A stretch of 64,000 bases of DNA from Ophiodon elongatus (lineage: Eukaryota; Chordata; Actinopteri; Perciformes; Hexagrammidae), in contig JACSYO010000132.1 in NCBI GenBank assembly GCA_016806645.1, forward strand, positions 82,501 to 146,500. Reading direction: 5' to 3'. The notes beneath the pieces are model-generated. The model had not been told where the DNA came from, searched no databases, and worked only from the letters and a program-made list of their open reading frames with translations. How positions within the stretch are numbered: the first letter of the stretch is position 1; each line of letters opens with the position of its first letter. Both the position numbers and the translations under genes were made by a program. Below, in pieces: positions 45,010-56,397 of the stretch.

Positions 45010-45906
45010 AGGATGCACTTTAAATCTGCAAATCACACAGGACTGACAGAGTAACAGAATTACTGTTACTTACATCAAGTACACATTTTACCCAAATGTA
45101 TTCTTACCAAAATTGTCTTATGCAAATCTTCCAAACAAATTTAAAAGAGTCATTCGTCATCCCAGAGTTTCTGAGTGGTTACTTTTTTATTACATCATGT
45201 GGGGATTTCTCTCCACATTAACGAATGGTTCTCATCTGTTTCTCAGTAGGCCCTACAGTACTACAACAGACAGACTCTCAGGTTATCTGTTTTAATGGAA
45301 CCTCTCACTCTCTGTCATTCCTATTGACCGAGCATTAGCATTACCATTACCACATCTACCTGTGCCTCTCCATTGCAGAGCAGCTGATCATCCAGAAGAT
45401 TCATTCACCTAAAACGCTGTTTCCTGTCTGGGTTTAGCCATAGTGGAGCAACTTTGGATACCGTGGAGATACTTTTTTAGGAATAAGGAATAAAATGTTA
45501 GACCGTCAAGATGAATCTTGGAATTTACCCATTCGTATCGATAGCAAGTTGAAAAATAGTTGACTGAAAGTAACGTTGGCGTTACCTCCACAGCACGTGG
45601 TAATGCTACGTTAGCTTACTTTTTTAAAATGTCAGCATGCCAGCATGCCAGTCTGCATGTATTTGTAGTTTGTGTCAGCTGTTGTGTTGCAGCTTGTCTA
45701 GCTCTCATTGGATCATAGATGAATATAGTCCATCAATCTGTTTCTGTCAGTAACATCAGATGACATTATTGACAGAGCAAAATGCTTCCTATTAATTGTT
45801 AGATGATTTTTGTCTTGGGTATTAAAAAGAACAACCATAAAAACCTCATGGATGCTTAGTCAACCCAGAGGTGGGCACATTAAAAGCGTAATGACACACT
45901 TAATTT
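45010..45906. other. Lectin 3' UTR and following DNA
   Basis: The 3' UTR probably ends after AATAAA at 45489-45494. Nothing else is recognised to 45906. Confidence 0.5.
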
Positions 45907-46649
45907 CCAATTCAATTCAATTCAATTTATTTTTGTATAGCCCAAAATCACAAATTACAAATTTACCTCAGAGGGCTTTACAATCTGCACACAATGACAT
46001 CCTCTCATCGACTCAGGAAAAACTCCCCCAAAAAATCCCTTTCAACAGGGAGAAAAATGGAAGAAACGTTCAGGAGAGCAGCAGTCTCCTTAACACGGAG
46101 GTCCAATGTGGACCTCGGTGTTAAGAGAGTACATAATTATTCATACGCTCATCACATACATCACATTTGTAGTCTAGATATGATTTAAACCGTCAAACTA
46201 AAACATCAGTCAATCCTAAGCACCATGGCTTCATCAGTCATTTTCAAGATCTAACAAAACCATCTCTGTGTTTCACTTTCCATCCTCACCTGATCAAAAA
46301 GGTGAATGAGACAGGTGTCAGGGGAATGAGTCTTTCTGAACCAGACTGACGTTCATAAAATAGTCTGTGTTTCAGATGGTAACCCTCATATTGGACAAAA
46401 GCCAATCCCTCAAATATCTTGGAAATAGATCCACGTTTTGAAACATTTCAGTTTTACTGTCCCTTTTATGAAGTGGAACTATTCTGGACATTTTCAAAAG
46501 TGTGTTAAGCTTTGAGCAGTGACCAGTATCTCTGATAAATCTTGCAGAAGGCTGTCCAGCCCAGTTGTTGTGTTTAAGAGTGTTTAAGACTATACGGTGG
46601 CCACTTGTCCTCTGCTGTCGCACACAAATCAATCCTCTGATGAAAATCT

Positions 46650-47188
46650 CTCAATGAATTTAAAGCCAAAGTGCCCAGAATCTATCAGAGGTTAAAAGTC
46701 TTAGTGTCATTTTGACTCTGATTCAAACTATTAAGCCTACATTAGTGTAGTAACCAAGACAGCATTCTTCCACCTGAGAAATGTCGCCAAAATAAGGCCA
46801 TTGTTAATGAAGCAAAATGCGTAGAAATTGATTAACGGGCTTATTAACAGCATGTTGGACTGTGGTAATGCCCACTTCACTCGCTTACCAAAAGAGCAGA
46901 TAGGAAAACTATAGCTAGTTCAGGACTCTTTTACCAAAGACTAGAAAAAGAGAGCACATTACTTCTGTTTTAGCTACCTTACACTGGCTCCCCAATTCTT
47001 TTTAGAAGTATTTTTAAGGTTCTCTTACTCACATACAAAGCTCTTAATCATAATGCACCTCATTACATTTCAGACTTTTTAACTCCTTATCAGCCAACGC
47101 AAAACCTTTGGTCCTCTGATGCTGGTATTTCAACTGTTCGTAAGGTCGCCCACAAAACAAGTGGGGAAACTGCTCCAAGACTCTGTAA
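46650..47188 (+). mobile_element. L2/CR1-type LINE C-terminal remnant nested in another LINE
   Basis: Degenerate plus-strand frames preserve the order SVILTL, HLRNVAKIRP-like text (CACCTGAGAAATGTCGCCAA), AGCATGTTGGACTGTGGTAA and HITSVLATLHWLPN, as in L2-type polymerases. Many stops and frameshifts. Confidence 0.65.
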
Positions 47189-47405
47189 ATGGTAAATGGA
47201 CTTGTACTTGTATAGATCTTTTCTAGTCTTCCGACCACTCAAAGCTTTTTAACACTACATGACATCATTCACCCATTCACACACTGATGGGAGGGGCTAA
47301 GGTGCCACCTGCCCATCAGGACCGCTCACACCTTAGACACAGCTACAAGAGCAATTTGGGGTTAAGTGTCTTGCCCAAGGACACATCGACTCTACTCTAC
47401 ATATT
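47189..47405 (+). mobile_element. Fish SINE-like repeat, copy 2
   Basis: It starts GTAAATGGACTTGTACTTG, contains CCGACCACTCAAAGCTTTTT and ends in TTGCCCAAGGACACATCGAC. It matches 28249-28455 over its left half and sits directly after the nested LINE remnant. Confidence 0.8.
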
Positions 47406-47880
47406 CTGTTGACACTTTAAAAAGCTACTGACGATCTACTAATTCAGTCTGGTGTTTAGTCAATGCAGTACATTTTTTATCATCCTCGACTACTATGTTT
47501 ACTGCTTTTATTTCACTATATTGAATCTTTATTTCTCTATATTGAATCTATTATTCCAATTTAATGAACTTATTTATTCTTTGTATTTTATTTCCACTGT
47601 GCGTGGTTTTTAATGCCATACTGCAAATCACTTTAATCTGCATTTTATAAACTTATTATCATTAGTAATGGTAACTTTGAGACCAAAAGTGATGACACAG
47701 TAGTAAAGAAAGTTTTGAAGTGATTAGTCACCTTGGTAGTGTCATGGCAAAGGACACCATCGATATTCAAACTATACTTACAGGAGTTTGCTTTGCTCGT
47801 AGCAGAAGAGCTCATCTCTTTCAACACCTTCTACAATTTGTGGAGCTAGTTCAAGTTATCATTTACTGCATCCGGTAATA

Positions 47881-48290
47881 CGAGCTTCATCTATTGTGTA
47901 TCTTGCCTAGCTCAAAATGTTATATACTAATTATGTTCCTGCTGCTTCTTTGAATTGTTTTAACTGAGCTGTAAAACTATCTCTCTTCCTATTAAGAGTT
48001 TAAAATCTCACTAATGATTCATTTCATAACTTGTATCATAAGACCAATTGAAGCATTTTCAGACTCTAAGAACCCCAAATTTTAATGGGTCTGCCCCACA
48101 AAAAAACGGACAGCTATTTTGCTTGCATTTATATGAATGTGGAAACAGTTGTTTATTTATTCTTATATTACGTTAATAAAAAGCTAAGATAGCTTCCAGT
48201 TAGGGTAGCAAATGTTGAGCAGGTATGAATAGTTTCTTGGTTGTTTTTTTATATAAATGTCTAGATTTCTTATAGCTATTTTTGACTTAG
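47881..48290. other. AT-rich DNA without recognised features
   Basis: No exon or nameable repeat was seen. Confidence 0.5.
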
Positions 48291-48451
48291 AAGTTATAAA
48301 TGAGTATAAGTTATCTGACACTTATACTCATCAGTTATATGACATACAAGTGTATGTCATATAACTGATGTATAACTTATACTCATCAGTTATATGACAT
48401 TCATGTATGTATAACTTATACTCATCAGTTATATGACACTTATACACATCA
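48291..48451. repeat. Direct and inverted repeat cluster with a perfect 19-bp hairpin
   Basis: The unit ACTTATACTCATCAGTTATA followed by TGACA occurs three times in direct orientation and once inverted. Positions 48329-48347 and 48352-48370 are perfect 19-bp inverted arms around a 4-nt loop (AAGT). Confidence 0.9.
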
Positions 48452-48779
48452 GGACCTGCTGAAGTAGACAACGGTGCCAGAGGTCCTGTGTGCCCAGTTC
48501 TTTTAACTGGACCAAAAGGAGGCAGTCATCCCCATGACCTGCACCACTCCAGGGCAACCATCTCCAAGCCCACACGTCTGCCTTCATGTCATTCCACGTC
48601 AAATTATGGGTGACTCCATCCTCAGGAATGTCACGACAAGCTCAGCAATAACTTATCTCCTCTGTGACATCAGTAAGCATCATCTCCTCACATAATAATA
48701 TAGTGCTAGCAAAGCAGCGATGGTCAGTCATGGCGAGCTGTCAACAAAAGGGTGATCAGCCGGTGATAATAATAAACAA

Positions 48780-49205
48780 ATCTCATACTAATGAGTCATA
48801 ACAATGGTATCTGTTGGTCTGCAGACATCTTGTATGGGGATTCAAGGCCGGACAGGGTGAGTTCAATAGTATCATCGTCACTTAGTGACGTCAGCTTGGC
48901 TACTCCTATAGAGGTTCTAGATTCTTCAAGGTTCTCAAATTTCCAGAGTCATTGTCCACATTGGCTCAATTGATATCCGTAAACAGCAGTTGGAACTATT
49001 ACAATCTAACTTTATCCACTTGTTCACCATCCATGAATCACATCTGTGTGTCCGGTCCATTGACTGTATTTAGAAATGGACGCATCTCCAACTCCTCCCA
49101 CTGTTCAAAAGTGAAGCCAAAATACCCCAGAGACGGTCTCTGGCATCTCGAGATTTTAACGTTATTTAAAGCCAGTGTCTCTGAAGTTATTGGTATCGTA
49201 TTCAA
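48780..49205 (+). mobile_element. LINE ORF1 esterase-like (SGNH) domain remnant
   Basis: Broken plus-strand frames read LYGDSRPDRV, then SHCPHWLN-type text, then HICVSGPLTVFRNGRIS and a later DGLWHL. The order and spacing match the GDS, interior and SGPLP blocks of the esterase domain known in CR1/L2 LINE ORF1 proteins. Stops and frameshifts show it is dead. Confidence 0.6.
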
Positions 49206-49861
49206 CTAGACAGACTTATGAATCCATTGGCCGCAATCATGTAGCAAGCTTGTCAGGAAGGAGGATAAATAACGCTCCAGCGTATCCTAAATTTTGGCGA
49301 GGGAAAACTGGCATGGTCATATTCACAGGGGTACTATTTTAAAAATTGTTTCTGCAATTGTAACCCTTAACAGTCTTAAATTGCATGAATTGGATATGAG
49401 TGGAAAGCTTAGACTCTTGTGGATCCAATGAGCCCAATTATATTAATGTTTGATGATGTAAATCCCCATTGTAGCCATTTTATTGTAGTGAGACCATTTT
49501 TTAAGACTTAACTTCCCTTCGTCAGAGAGCAGTGATTCAAATTCAGGGACCAGAACGCGACTGTATGAAGCACGGTCAGGGGTCGTCCTGTGGCCTCCCA
49601 GTCAATATCTGGGTCTGCGAGGCCCCAAAGATGAGGAGGAAAAGAGGGTTTGGTTAGTTTACAAGTTTTTTTGAAAGCCACTGTTGTAGTGAAAGGCAAA
49701 CAATCATAGAACATAAACATTTGTCTCTATATCTCCTCGAGGTACTCCACTTCCTCCAATGGGCGGCGTCCACTTCATACCCGTACCGATCAAAACTGTT
49801 TCCCATCTGCCGCCTTCCCTTTATTGAATAACACAGCATTATTTAATTAATAAATAATAAA

Positions 49862-50120
49862 TAATAAATAATTACATATTGCAGTGGTTATTACCAAATA
49901 TTGAAAGAGACCTATATGACATCCATTCTGGTTGGTTATTACAGAATGTATGTATTATTACATTTTCACATTATGTAATAACCACTGCAATATGTAATCA
50001 TTTATTACAAAATGTATAACATATTGTGTTCAAGCAGTTTATTACAAAGTTTGGCCGATTAATACAAAATGCTGGTGTTATTACATAATGAAGTGAAAAT
50101 GTGTTACATTGTGTATAACT
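49862..50120. mobile_element. Palindromic element with overlapping inverted repeats
   Basis: Arms 49862-49894 and 49975-50007 are inverted copies matching at 32 of 33 positions. Their core ATTACATATTGCAGTGGTTA recurs as TAACCACTGCAATATGTAAT. A second inverted pair, 49961-49982 and 50077-50101, differs by a 3-nt insertion and overlaps an arm of the first. It looks like a non-autonomous DNA element, possibly nested. No frame. Confidence 0.75.
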
Positions 50121-52678
50121 ATTACATAACGTGGTTTATTATACAATGCAAGGCAAGATGAGTATTTTGCAGCAGCATACAAAAGAGTTAAACTTGTTTG
50201 CATTATATCTCTAATAGATGGCGTTACAGTTTCATAGACTGCCAGCAGACCTTTAGCTGATGAAGCCACACATCAAATCACTTCTAATGATCAGAAACAG
50301 TGAATTCAGTGTGTTCCAGTGGGAAACACACACCGAGGAATGGGTTGATTGTGGTAGCAACGTGCCTGTAATAAATAACTAAATACTTTGTAATTTATAC
50401 AGCATGTTGCACATCTTGTCTTAATTTATTAACATATTTTAATGACGTGGAACTGACTTTAGATGGCTTCCATTACCATGGAGAAACATCAGGCCGGGTT
50501 TAAATGAAGTGAAATAGACCTTTTTCTACATTCCCTACACCCGCTTTGAATGAATGGATGGATGGGCGTTATCAGCCTCATAGATATGGGTTACAAGCGG
50601 CCTGCACTTGCACCTTAATTGAAAACATTAAGAGAACAGTTTGGACATTTTTTTAAAAAGGGCTTATTTGCTTTCTTGCTGAGAGTTGAGGGATGAGAAC
50701 ATTGATACTCCTCTCATATCTGCTTGGTAAATATAAGGCCAGCAGCCGACTTGCTTAGCTTAGATTAAAGATGGGAAACACATGGAAACTGTGAGCCTGG
50801 CTTAGTCCAAAGTAAACAAAACCCACCAGCACCCAGCACCTCTAAAGCTCACTAATTAACATGTTACGTGTTGTTTGTTTACACAACTGATGTGACACAC
50901 AAAAGCCTGATTCATATTTAGCTTGCAGACATGAGTGATGTATTCATCTTCTTCTTACTGTTATGTAATCTCCCTTGATTATATTGGTATTGCTTTTATT
51001 GTTTCTGTTTTTACCATGTAAAATGCCTTTGAGATTATTATTTTTATATAACTCTTGGCAAGAATTTCCTAAAATATTGAACATAAAGCTGTTTTTTAAA
51101 TCAACGTACAAGCTAATATAGCCTACTGCTGCTATCAACAATGATGTAATGCGGCTAATTTCAGAACACGTCTGGTAACTGATTCATCAGTTTTTGTGGT
51201 AAATTTCATTTTAAAACATTTCATTTAAAAATCAACATCAAAATTGACCTGTTTACCTACCTACCTAACTAACTAACTAACTGGAAAACCCTTAATCAGA
51301 TTAACCAGGTCTTAAGGTGGGCTACGATTAGATCAGGTGACATGGTGCAATTAGATCATCTCAGTCTGTCTATTCTTAATCACAGCAGCATCTATTTTCA
51401 GCTCTGACCTTAATCTCAGGATTCATCATGTCTGTGTTGACAAAGAGATATGCCTCAAATAGCTCATTAGCATGCAGGCTCAGTGTACACCACCATGTAG
51501 TGGGTGTGTCCCTGAGCTGTTGCTGCACACATTAAGAACAGGGTTAATGCAAATGTCTGCCATTTATTGTCATTAATAACCTAACTGTGTCCAGATAAAA
51601 AAAAAGAGTACATTTTAATGAGGACTAAGTGCCTTATTTAACACATTGTCATTATTGCATGAATGACTGGAATATATTTTAACACTACATTTGAATGAAG
51701 TCGGAATTATGTAGGAGAGAAACTGGAATAATATATATATAAAATATAATGAACCTTCAGTTGTGCTCACTTCCTGTGCTGGAATGTAACTAAGAAAGTA
51801 CATTTGATCAAGTACAGTTCTTAAGTATCATTTTGAGGTTATTGTACTTTACTTTACTGTTTTATACTGCTCCTTTATTTGGTAACTTTAGTTACTAGTT
51901 AAAAATTAAGATTATTAATAGAAAATACACATCAATTTATTATACATTATGATGTATTATACTATACATTATATTACCCAGCAGTATATATAGAAATGAA
52001 AATGTTTTCCCAGTTGCAACATTAAAGTGATGAGCACATTAATGCATCAATAATTACAATCCAGTCATATAATACACATTATGCTGAAATGGCCAGTCCT
52101 GCATAATGAGGGTGGTGTCTAGTTAATGGAACACACTTCATTTTACAGTGCAGTGTTGACACTCATATTCCCATCCAGTCATCACTCACAATTCCAGTAG
52201 AATTCCTGAGTTCCATGTTTTCCTGGAACTGACACCTGTTGGAGCCGGAGTTGTGGAGGATGTTTGGACGATCACTTGGGTGGTAATCTACGGAGGGACG
52301 TCCATTTATTACTGTTGTTTTTAAACATTATTCCTCTTCCAGACAGAATGTTTAGGTTTATCAACTAATAGTATAATTATGATGAAGAAGACACTGCCGA
52401 AGAAATTCAGCTGATTGTCCTTATTTGGAGAGGATATAAAAGGCTCCTTACAAAAATGATTCATAATTTCCACCGTATTATTTGAAATCAAGTCATTTTC
52501 TTGGGAGTCAGTCTTTACAATCAATAAAACAGTATTTACAGTATTGTACTGTCTATTTTGTATTTTAATCCAAAGTTGTTGTCTTGGTGGGAGCTGTGTT
52601 CCATGTGTTCATATGTTTTTATTACTGTGGCACACGTTCATTCAGTGAGTGGTTACAGGTGTGATGAGGGAGCTGGGT
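50121..52678. other. Gene-free AT-rich DNA
   Basis: No supported exon on either strand and no recognisable mobile element. Short CTAA (about 51262-51280) and TATA (51731-51742) patches are visible. A minus frame at 52321-52524 has a hydrophobic stretch but no ATG start in a good context. Confidence 0.55.
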
Positions 52679-52694
52679 GTGTGTGCGTGCGTGC

Positions 52695-52727
<33 letters not shown>
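52676..52727. repeat. (GT)n/(GC) microsatellite
   Basis: A GTGTGTGCGTGCGTGCGC start is followed by a pure GT run. Two copies of GACCCTGTGT follow at once. Confidence 0.93.
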
Positions 52728-52728
<1 letters not shown>

Positions 52729-53083
52729 CCCTGTGTGACCCTGTGTGCAGTTGATGCTCTTGTCTTTCCTGTGAAATATATGAACATTAAAAACAATGAC
52801 TTTCACTGCATCACCAGATGGCTCCTGTTACTAGACAGTGACTAAAATGTATTCACTGCACCAGCTGTTGTTCTCATCGTGGTGTCTGTGAGGAATGTGA
52901 GACTATGACGATGTTGGCAGGCTGCACCGTGGTCTTAATATTTTACTAGATCACTTATCTAAATAGATGAGTTCAGTGTAACGAAGCATTCTCAGAGGCC
53001 ACATGACCGTTAAGAGCAACATAGTGCAACAAGTGCTGAAATAAAAGGCAGTCTTTGAAAAGATTATTATTACATTTTACATT

Positions 53084-53175
53084 TCTTTATTCTTTAAAGG
53101 GTCGACTTTAAAGAATAAAGAGTGGGTCGTCCCTCAACCAGAAGATCGGTGGTTCGAACCCCCCGGCTGTGCTTG
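53084..53175 (+). mobile_element. tRNA-derived SINE fragment beside a perfect 16-bp palindrome
   Basis: Arms 53084-53099 and 53106-53121 are perfect inverted repeats with a 6-nt loop. Directly after comes GGGTCGTCCCTCAACCAGAA and a Pol III B box (GGTTCGAACCC), like the tRNA-related part of the element at 62190. The A box is missing. Confidence 0.65.
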
Positions 53176-53211
53176 TATAAACGTAGTTAGTTTTGACTCA
53201 AATTATCAAAA

Positions 53212-53711
53212 GGTACCTTTAATGCTGCGGTAGGTATATTTGGCGTCATTGATTATATAATAACTTTTCAACATTCAATTCAATAGTTCAAGTGGTCTGA
53301 GAGAAAACTAGACTCCTGTTCCCGCCTGTGACTGGAGACTTTGGCCAATCACAGGTCATTTCAACGAGAGAGTGATCGTATTGGCTGTTCTAAAATATAC
53401 AGATGCCCATGCACAACCTTTCAGATGGCGATAATTCAACGGTGGTATATCCTGAAGGAAAAATCGTTGTTCCATCTTTGGCTGCCTACCAAAGTAACCC
53501 CAAAAATAAAATAATAGATATTGTCAAAAACAGTCTGACAATATCTACAAGCACTTCAGAGACGGTAAGACCTTTTCTGCATGCATATATTTGTGCTCGT
53601 TTGGTGGGAGGGGCTTAGGACAGAGAGGGGACAGATGCTGTATTTTGAAATTTTGGCTTTTTAAAATTCTTTGCCTTTTCCAGAAAACTGCCGACCCCAG
53701 CTTTAATGTAA
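53212..53711. mobile_element. Non-autonomous DNA element with imperfect terminal inverted repeats
   Basis: The left end TACCTTTAATGCTGCGGTAG and the right end CTGCCGACCCCAGCTTTAATG are inverted copies with mismatches. The interior includes GGCCAATCACAGGTC and GGGAGGGGCTTAGGACAGAG. The plus frame starting at 53403 lies wholly inside and is not taken as a gene. Confidence 0.7.
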
Positions 53712-54584
53712 CCTGCTAACCTGCTTTCCAAGTTCAGTGACTGGAAACCTGCGGGCTTAATCAGCCATGTAGACTCCTTGTTAAATGTTATATTATATTT
53801 TACTGCCACAGGATGTGTCTGAAGAACAAAATGTGTATTTGGAATTATTTTTTAAATTCTAAATTTGCAAAACCTGAATTACAAAAATACTTCCTTAAAT
53901 AATGCACATTACGTTTCACACAGTATAATGTTAGAGGCCTTAAAGCCTAAACATATAGGAGGAGGGACGAATAAACAAAATAAAAACGCAAAATACTTAA
54001 TATTTCGCATCAAAACTATTCATACGGGCAGCGATGCAAATTTGCAGTTGAAGCACTTAAAAAAACAAACTGAATTATTGATGTATAATTACATCACTCT
54101 TTCACTGCGATCCTTGTGAAAGTACTTATATTGATGTGTGAATTAATCACCATAACAAACCCGTCCCCGGTGTGTAAAGGCCTTAATTCATTGAAACAGT
54201 TTGCAATAGACATAATGAGAAAAATCCCCATGTTTTCTTTTATGATATTAAATCTTAAAAACACACAGAACATGCTGCGCTGAAGTCCCTACAGTTCAGT
54301 GAGAAGAGGCAGACATTTGTCTGAAGAGGAAATTCATACATTGAAGTATTGAACCAAACCTCAACCAAGCAATAAGTATACCTATATAATAAATAGAGTT
54401 CCAGCCTGTCTGGATGTGAGCTATGAAGACATTTCTCCATCCCCTTGTCACCCCCTGACCTCACCGATTCCCTCCTGCTGTACAGTCCAGTACATCCCAG
54501 CCCACATCCACAATTACAGCCTGACTTTCTCTCTGTGCTCTCTCGGCTATAATTGGCTCTGTTAGCCTCGTCTGGCTAATGCTT
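53712..54584. other. Gene-free DNA upstream of depp1
   Basis: Nothing is recognised except the core promoter at its right end. Confidence 0.5.
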
Positions 54585-54592
54585 TATAAAAG
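54585..54592 (+). promoter_or_regulatory. depp1: TATA box of the DEPP1-like gene
   Basis: TATAAAAG implies a start site near 54615. The following exon (about 54615-54803) ends in a consensus donor (TTCCAG then GTGAGT) and is taken as 5' UTR. Confidence 0.7.
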
Positions 54593-55479
54593 CTCCCCCG
54601 GCCTCGCTTATCCAGCGCTTACAGAATCACACCTCCATGTCGCCGCAACATGTTCTGTACATGAGGAGAGCCTTGGCAAAAGCACTTTGGACTCCCACAG
54701 ACTGCTGGCATCCTGGGAGGAAATAGAGCACTGGCAGGAAGAGAGAGAAGGCATTGCTGTCACAAGACAAACTCTTCAGGAAGAATCACAGAGACCTTTC
54801 CAGGTGAGTCCCTGTTTGGATGGAAATTCTCATTCAATGTTTGTTTTATGGGTGGTTTTGAGTTTTAGCAACCTGATTACATTGCACAATTTAAAATGTA
54901 CACCTTGTTAGGCTAATCCTGTTATTATTAAATCCAATATTTCTCCACCAGGATTTTGTTTCTTTTGTTTTCACCAAAATGTCCTGACAGTATGAAGAGG
55001 GCTCTAAACACATAAAGATCCTCATCTTGGTGAAATATAATGAAAATGCTTTGTAATGCAGGTCTGTATTAATGTTCTCTTCAGAAAGGTTTCTATAGAA
55101 AGAACTATGTAAAACGGTACAAATCATAGGGAAAATAGATACGAGGTTTTAAGGAAGTTAATGTTGATTTTCAAAAGGGATTTCCTTGAAAGAATTATGT
55201 AAAATAGATCAAACTTGCAGAAAAAATTAAGAAAAAGCCAACTATGAAAGGAAACTTTCTTGAGGGTGGCGCATGAGCGGTGCAGCTATAAAAAACATGC
55301 CGTCTTGGAGTCCTATTCCTTCTTCCTATTCCTTCTTCCTATTTAGGAAGAACTTTACATGACAGATGATTCTGGCCTCTGTTTTGATTAGTTCCCTTTT
55401 AGACCTGCTACCCCTCGTAACTAGCAGGTCAGAAGGTCGGCATCATCTCTTCACATTGTTGATCACCGATACGAATACC

Positions 55480-55830
55480 AGAAGAAGAGGATGCCGACCT
55501 CTAGTGGTTGTAGTAATTATGACCGGAGCAAAGGAGGAAGTCATGTGACGTACTACATAGAGAGACAAATGTCCCCATGGGGTGGTGCTCTGGGTCAAAC
55601 ACACACAGACTTTCACCCAGGAGACTGCTGTTCATGTCCCGTGTGAAAAAAAATCAACTATAACTTAATTTACCTAACTTTTGTTGGGTAACTTACAGTG
55701 CACACTATTTCATCCCAAATCCCAATCTTTTCCTAAATATTACCAAATAGCTCTTTAGCCGAAACCTAAAGTGGTTTTGTTTCAATTCACAACGTCACGG
55801 TTGACGTTCACAATGTGATCGGTGCAGTCT
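55480..55830 (+). repeat. Dispersed repeat (GGGTCAAAC family), copy in depp1 intron
   Basis: GGGTCAAACACACACAGACT, then TTCACCCAGGAGACTGCTGT, recurs at 57300-57600 in the same orientation and at about 59150-59420 inverted. Boundaries are approximate, and the class is not determined. Confidence 0.55.
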
Positions 55831-55998
55831 GGCCCGTCTGAAGCATTCAAATAGTGAATGTGGCATTCCATTACTGCTGCAGTCTCAATGAGGAACTGGC
55901 TCACAGGGCGCAGGACGTCCCTTTTGATAAAATGAGGGAATCACCTTTAATGTTGACGTCCCAGCAGCAACACTAAAGGACGTGCGTTGTTTTGCAGG

Positions 55999-56397
55999 AT
56001 GAAGCCCAGATGCCTTCTCTCTTCAGTGGAGCGACTTCCTACCATCAACGAGATGCAGGAGAGCGACACGGAGGATGCAGACCCGGATTGTTCCCCACAC
56101 ACCATGGAGGAGTATTTGGACTCTATCAAAGAGCTCTCCCAGCCCGCGGCCTACCCTCTCCACGGGCCCCTCAGAGGTCACCGCCGCTGGATGGTGCGCA
56201 CATGCCCCGGGGTAACACCTGTGGCGCCATCTGTACTTTTAAATTCTTCGAGGACCCACACACCCTGGATTCCACTGGAACTATCAGACATATCAGTTAC
56301 TTTAACCGACCAATCAAACTGGGACTCATCGCTGCGGTTTAACCAGAGCCTGCTGGACAGGTTGGTTGCACAGTCCTTGTTTGCGGGCCTGGTGTGA
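55999..56397 (+). CDS. depp1: DEPP1-like protein, 132 aa
   Basis: The ATG sits one base after a strong acceptor (TTGTTTTGCAG then GATG), so the coding sequence lies in one exon behind a 5' UTR exon at about 54615-54803 and an intron of 1.2 kb. The same layout is known for mammalian DEPP1. The N-terminus MKPRCLLSSVERLPTINEM and the segment EEYLDSIKELSQP correspond in order and spacing to the conserved start of DEPP1. An acidic stretch (ESDTEDADPD) lies between. The C-terminal half (SDISVTLTDQ, SLLDRLVAQSLF) matches only loosely. The protein is shorter than the human one (about 212 aa). No signal peptide or membrane helix is seen. In mammals DEPP1 is a FOXO- and hormone-induced regulator of autophagy and redox stress. 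A weaker overlapping frame (55992-56342) is not favoured. Confidence 0.72.
   Translation: MKPRCLLSSVERLPTINEMQESDTEDADPDCSPHTMEEYLDSIKELSQPAAYPLHGPLRGHRRWMVRTCPGVTPVAPSVLLNSSRTHTPWIPLELSDISVTLTDQSNWDSSLRFNQSLLDRLVAQSLFAGLV

Larger units (their letters stand above)
45907..47880 (-). mobile_element. Broken minus-strand LINE with nested insertions
   Basis: Three minus-strand pieces lie in the order expected for one element: a pre-RT segment at about 47640-47880 (GVLCHDTTKVTNHFKTFFTTV), an RT start at about 46340-46560 (SRIVPLHKRDSKTE) and the L2-type 3' UTR with (TCAAT)n tail at 45907-46095. Plus-strand elements occupy 46650-47405 inside it. All frames are broken. That the three pieces were one copy is inference from order and orientation. 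Confidence 0.6.

Noticed and set aside
52321..52524. Minus-strand frame with a possible membrane helix
   Set aside because: Starts at TTG, no conserved motif or splice context, AT-rich surroundings.
53403..53618. 71-codon plus frame with protein-like text
   Set aside because: Lies entirely inside a terminal-inverted-repeat element at 53212-53711.
55992..56342. 116-codon plus frame overlapping the DEPP1-like CDS
   Set aside because: The alternative frame starting at 55999 carries the DEPP1 motifs and has its ATG right after the acceptor.
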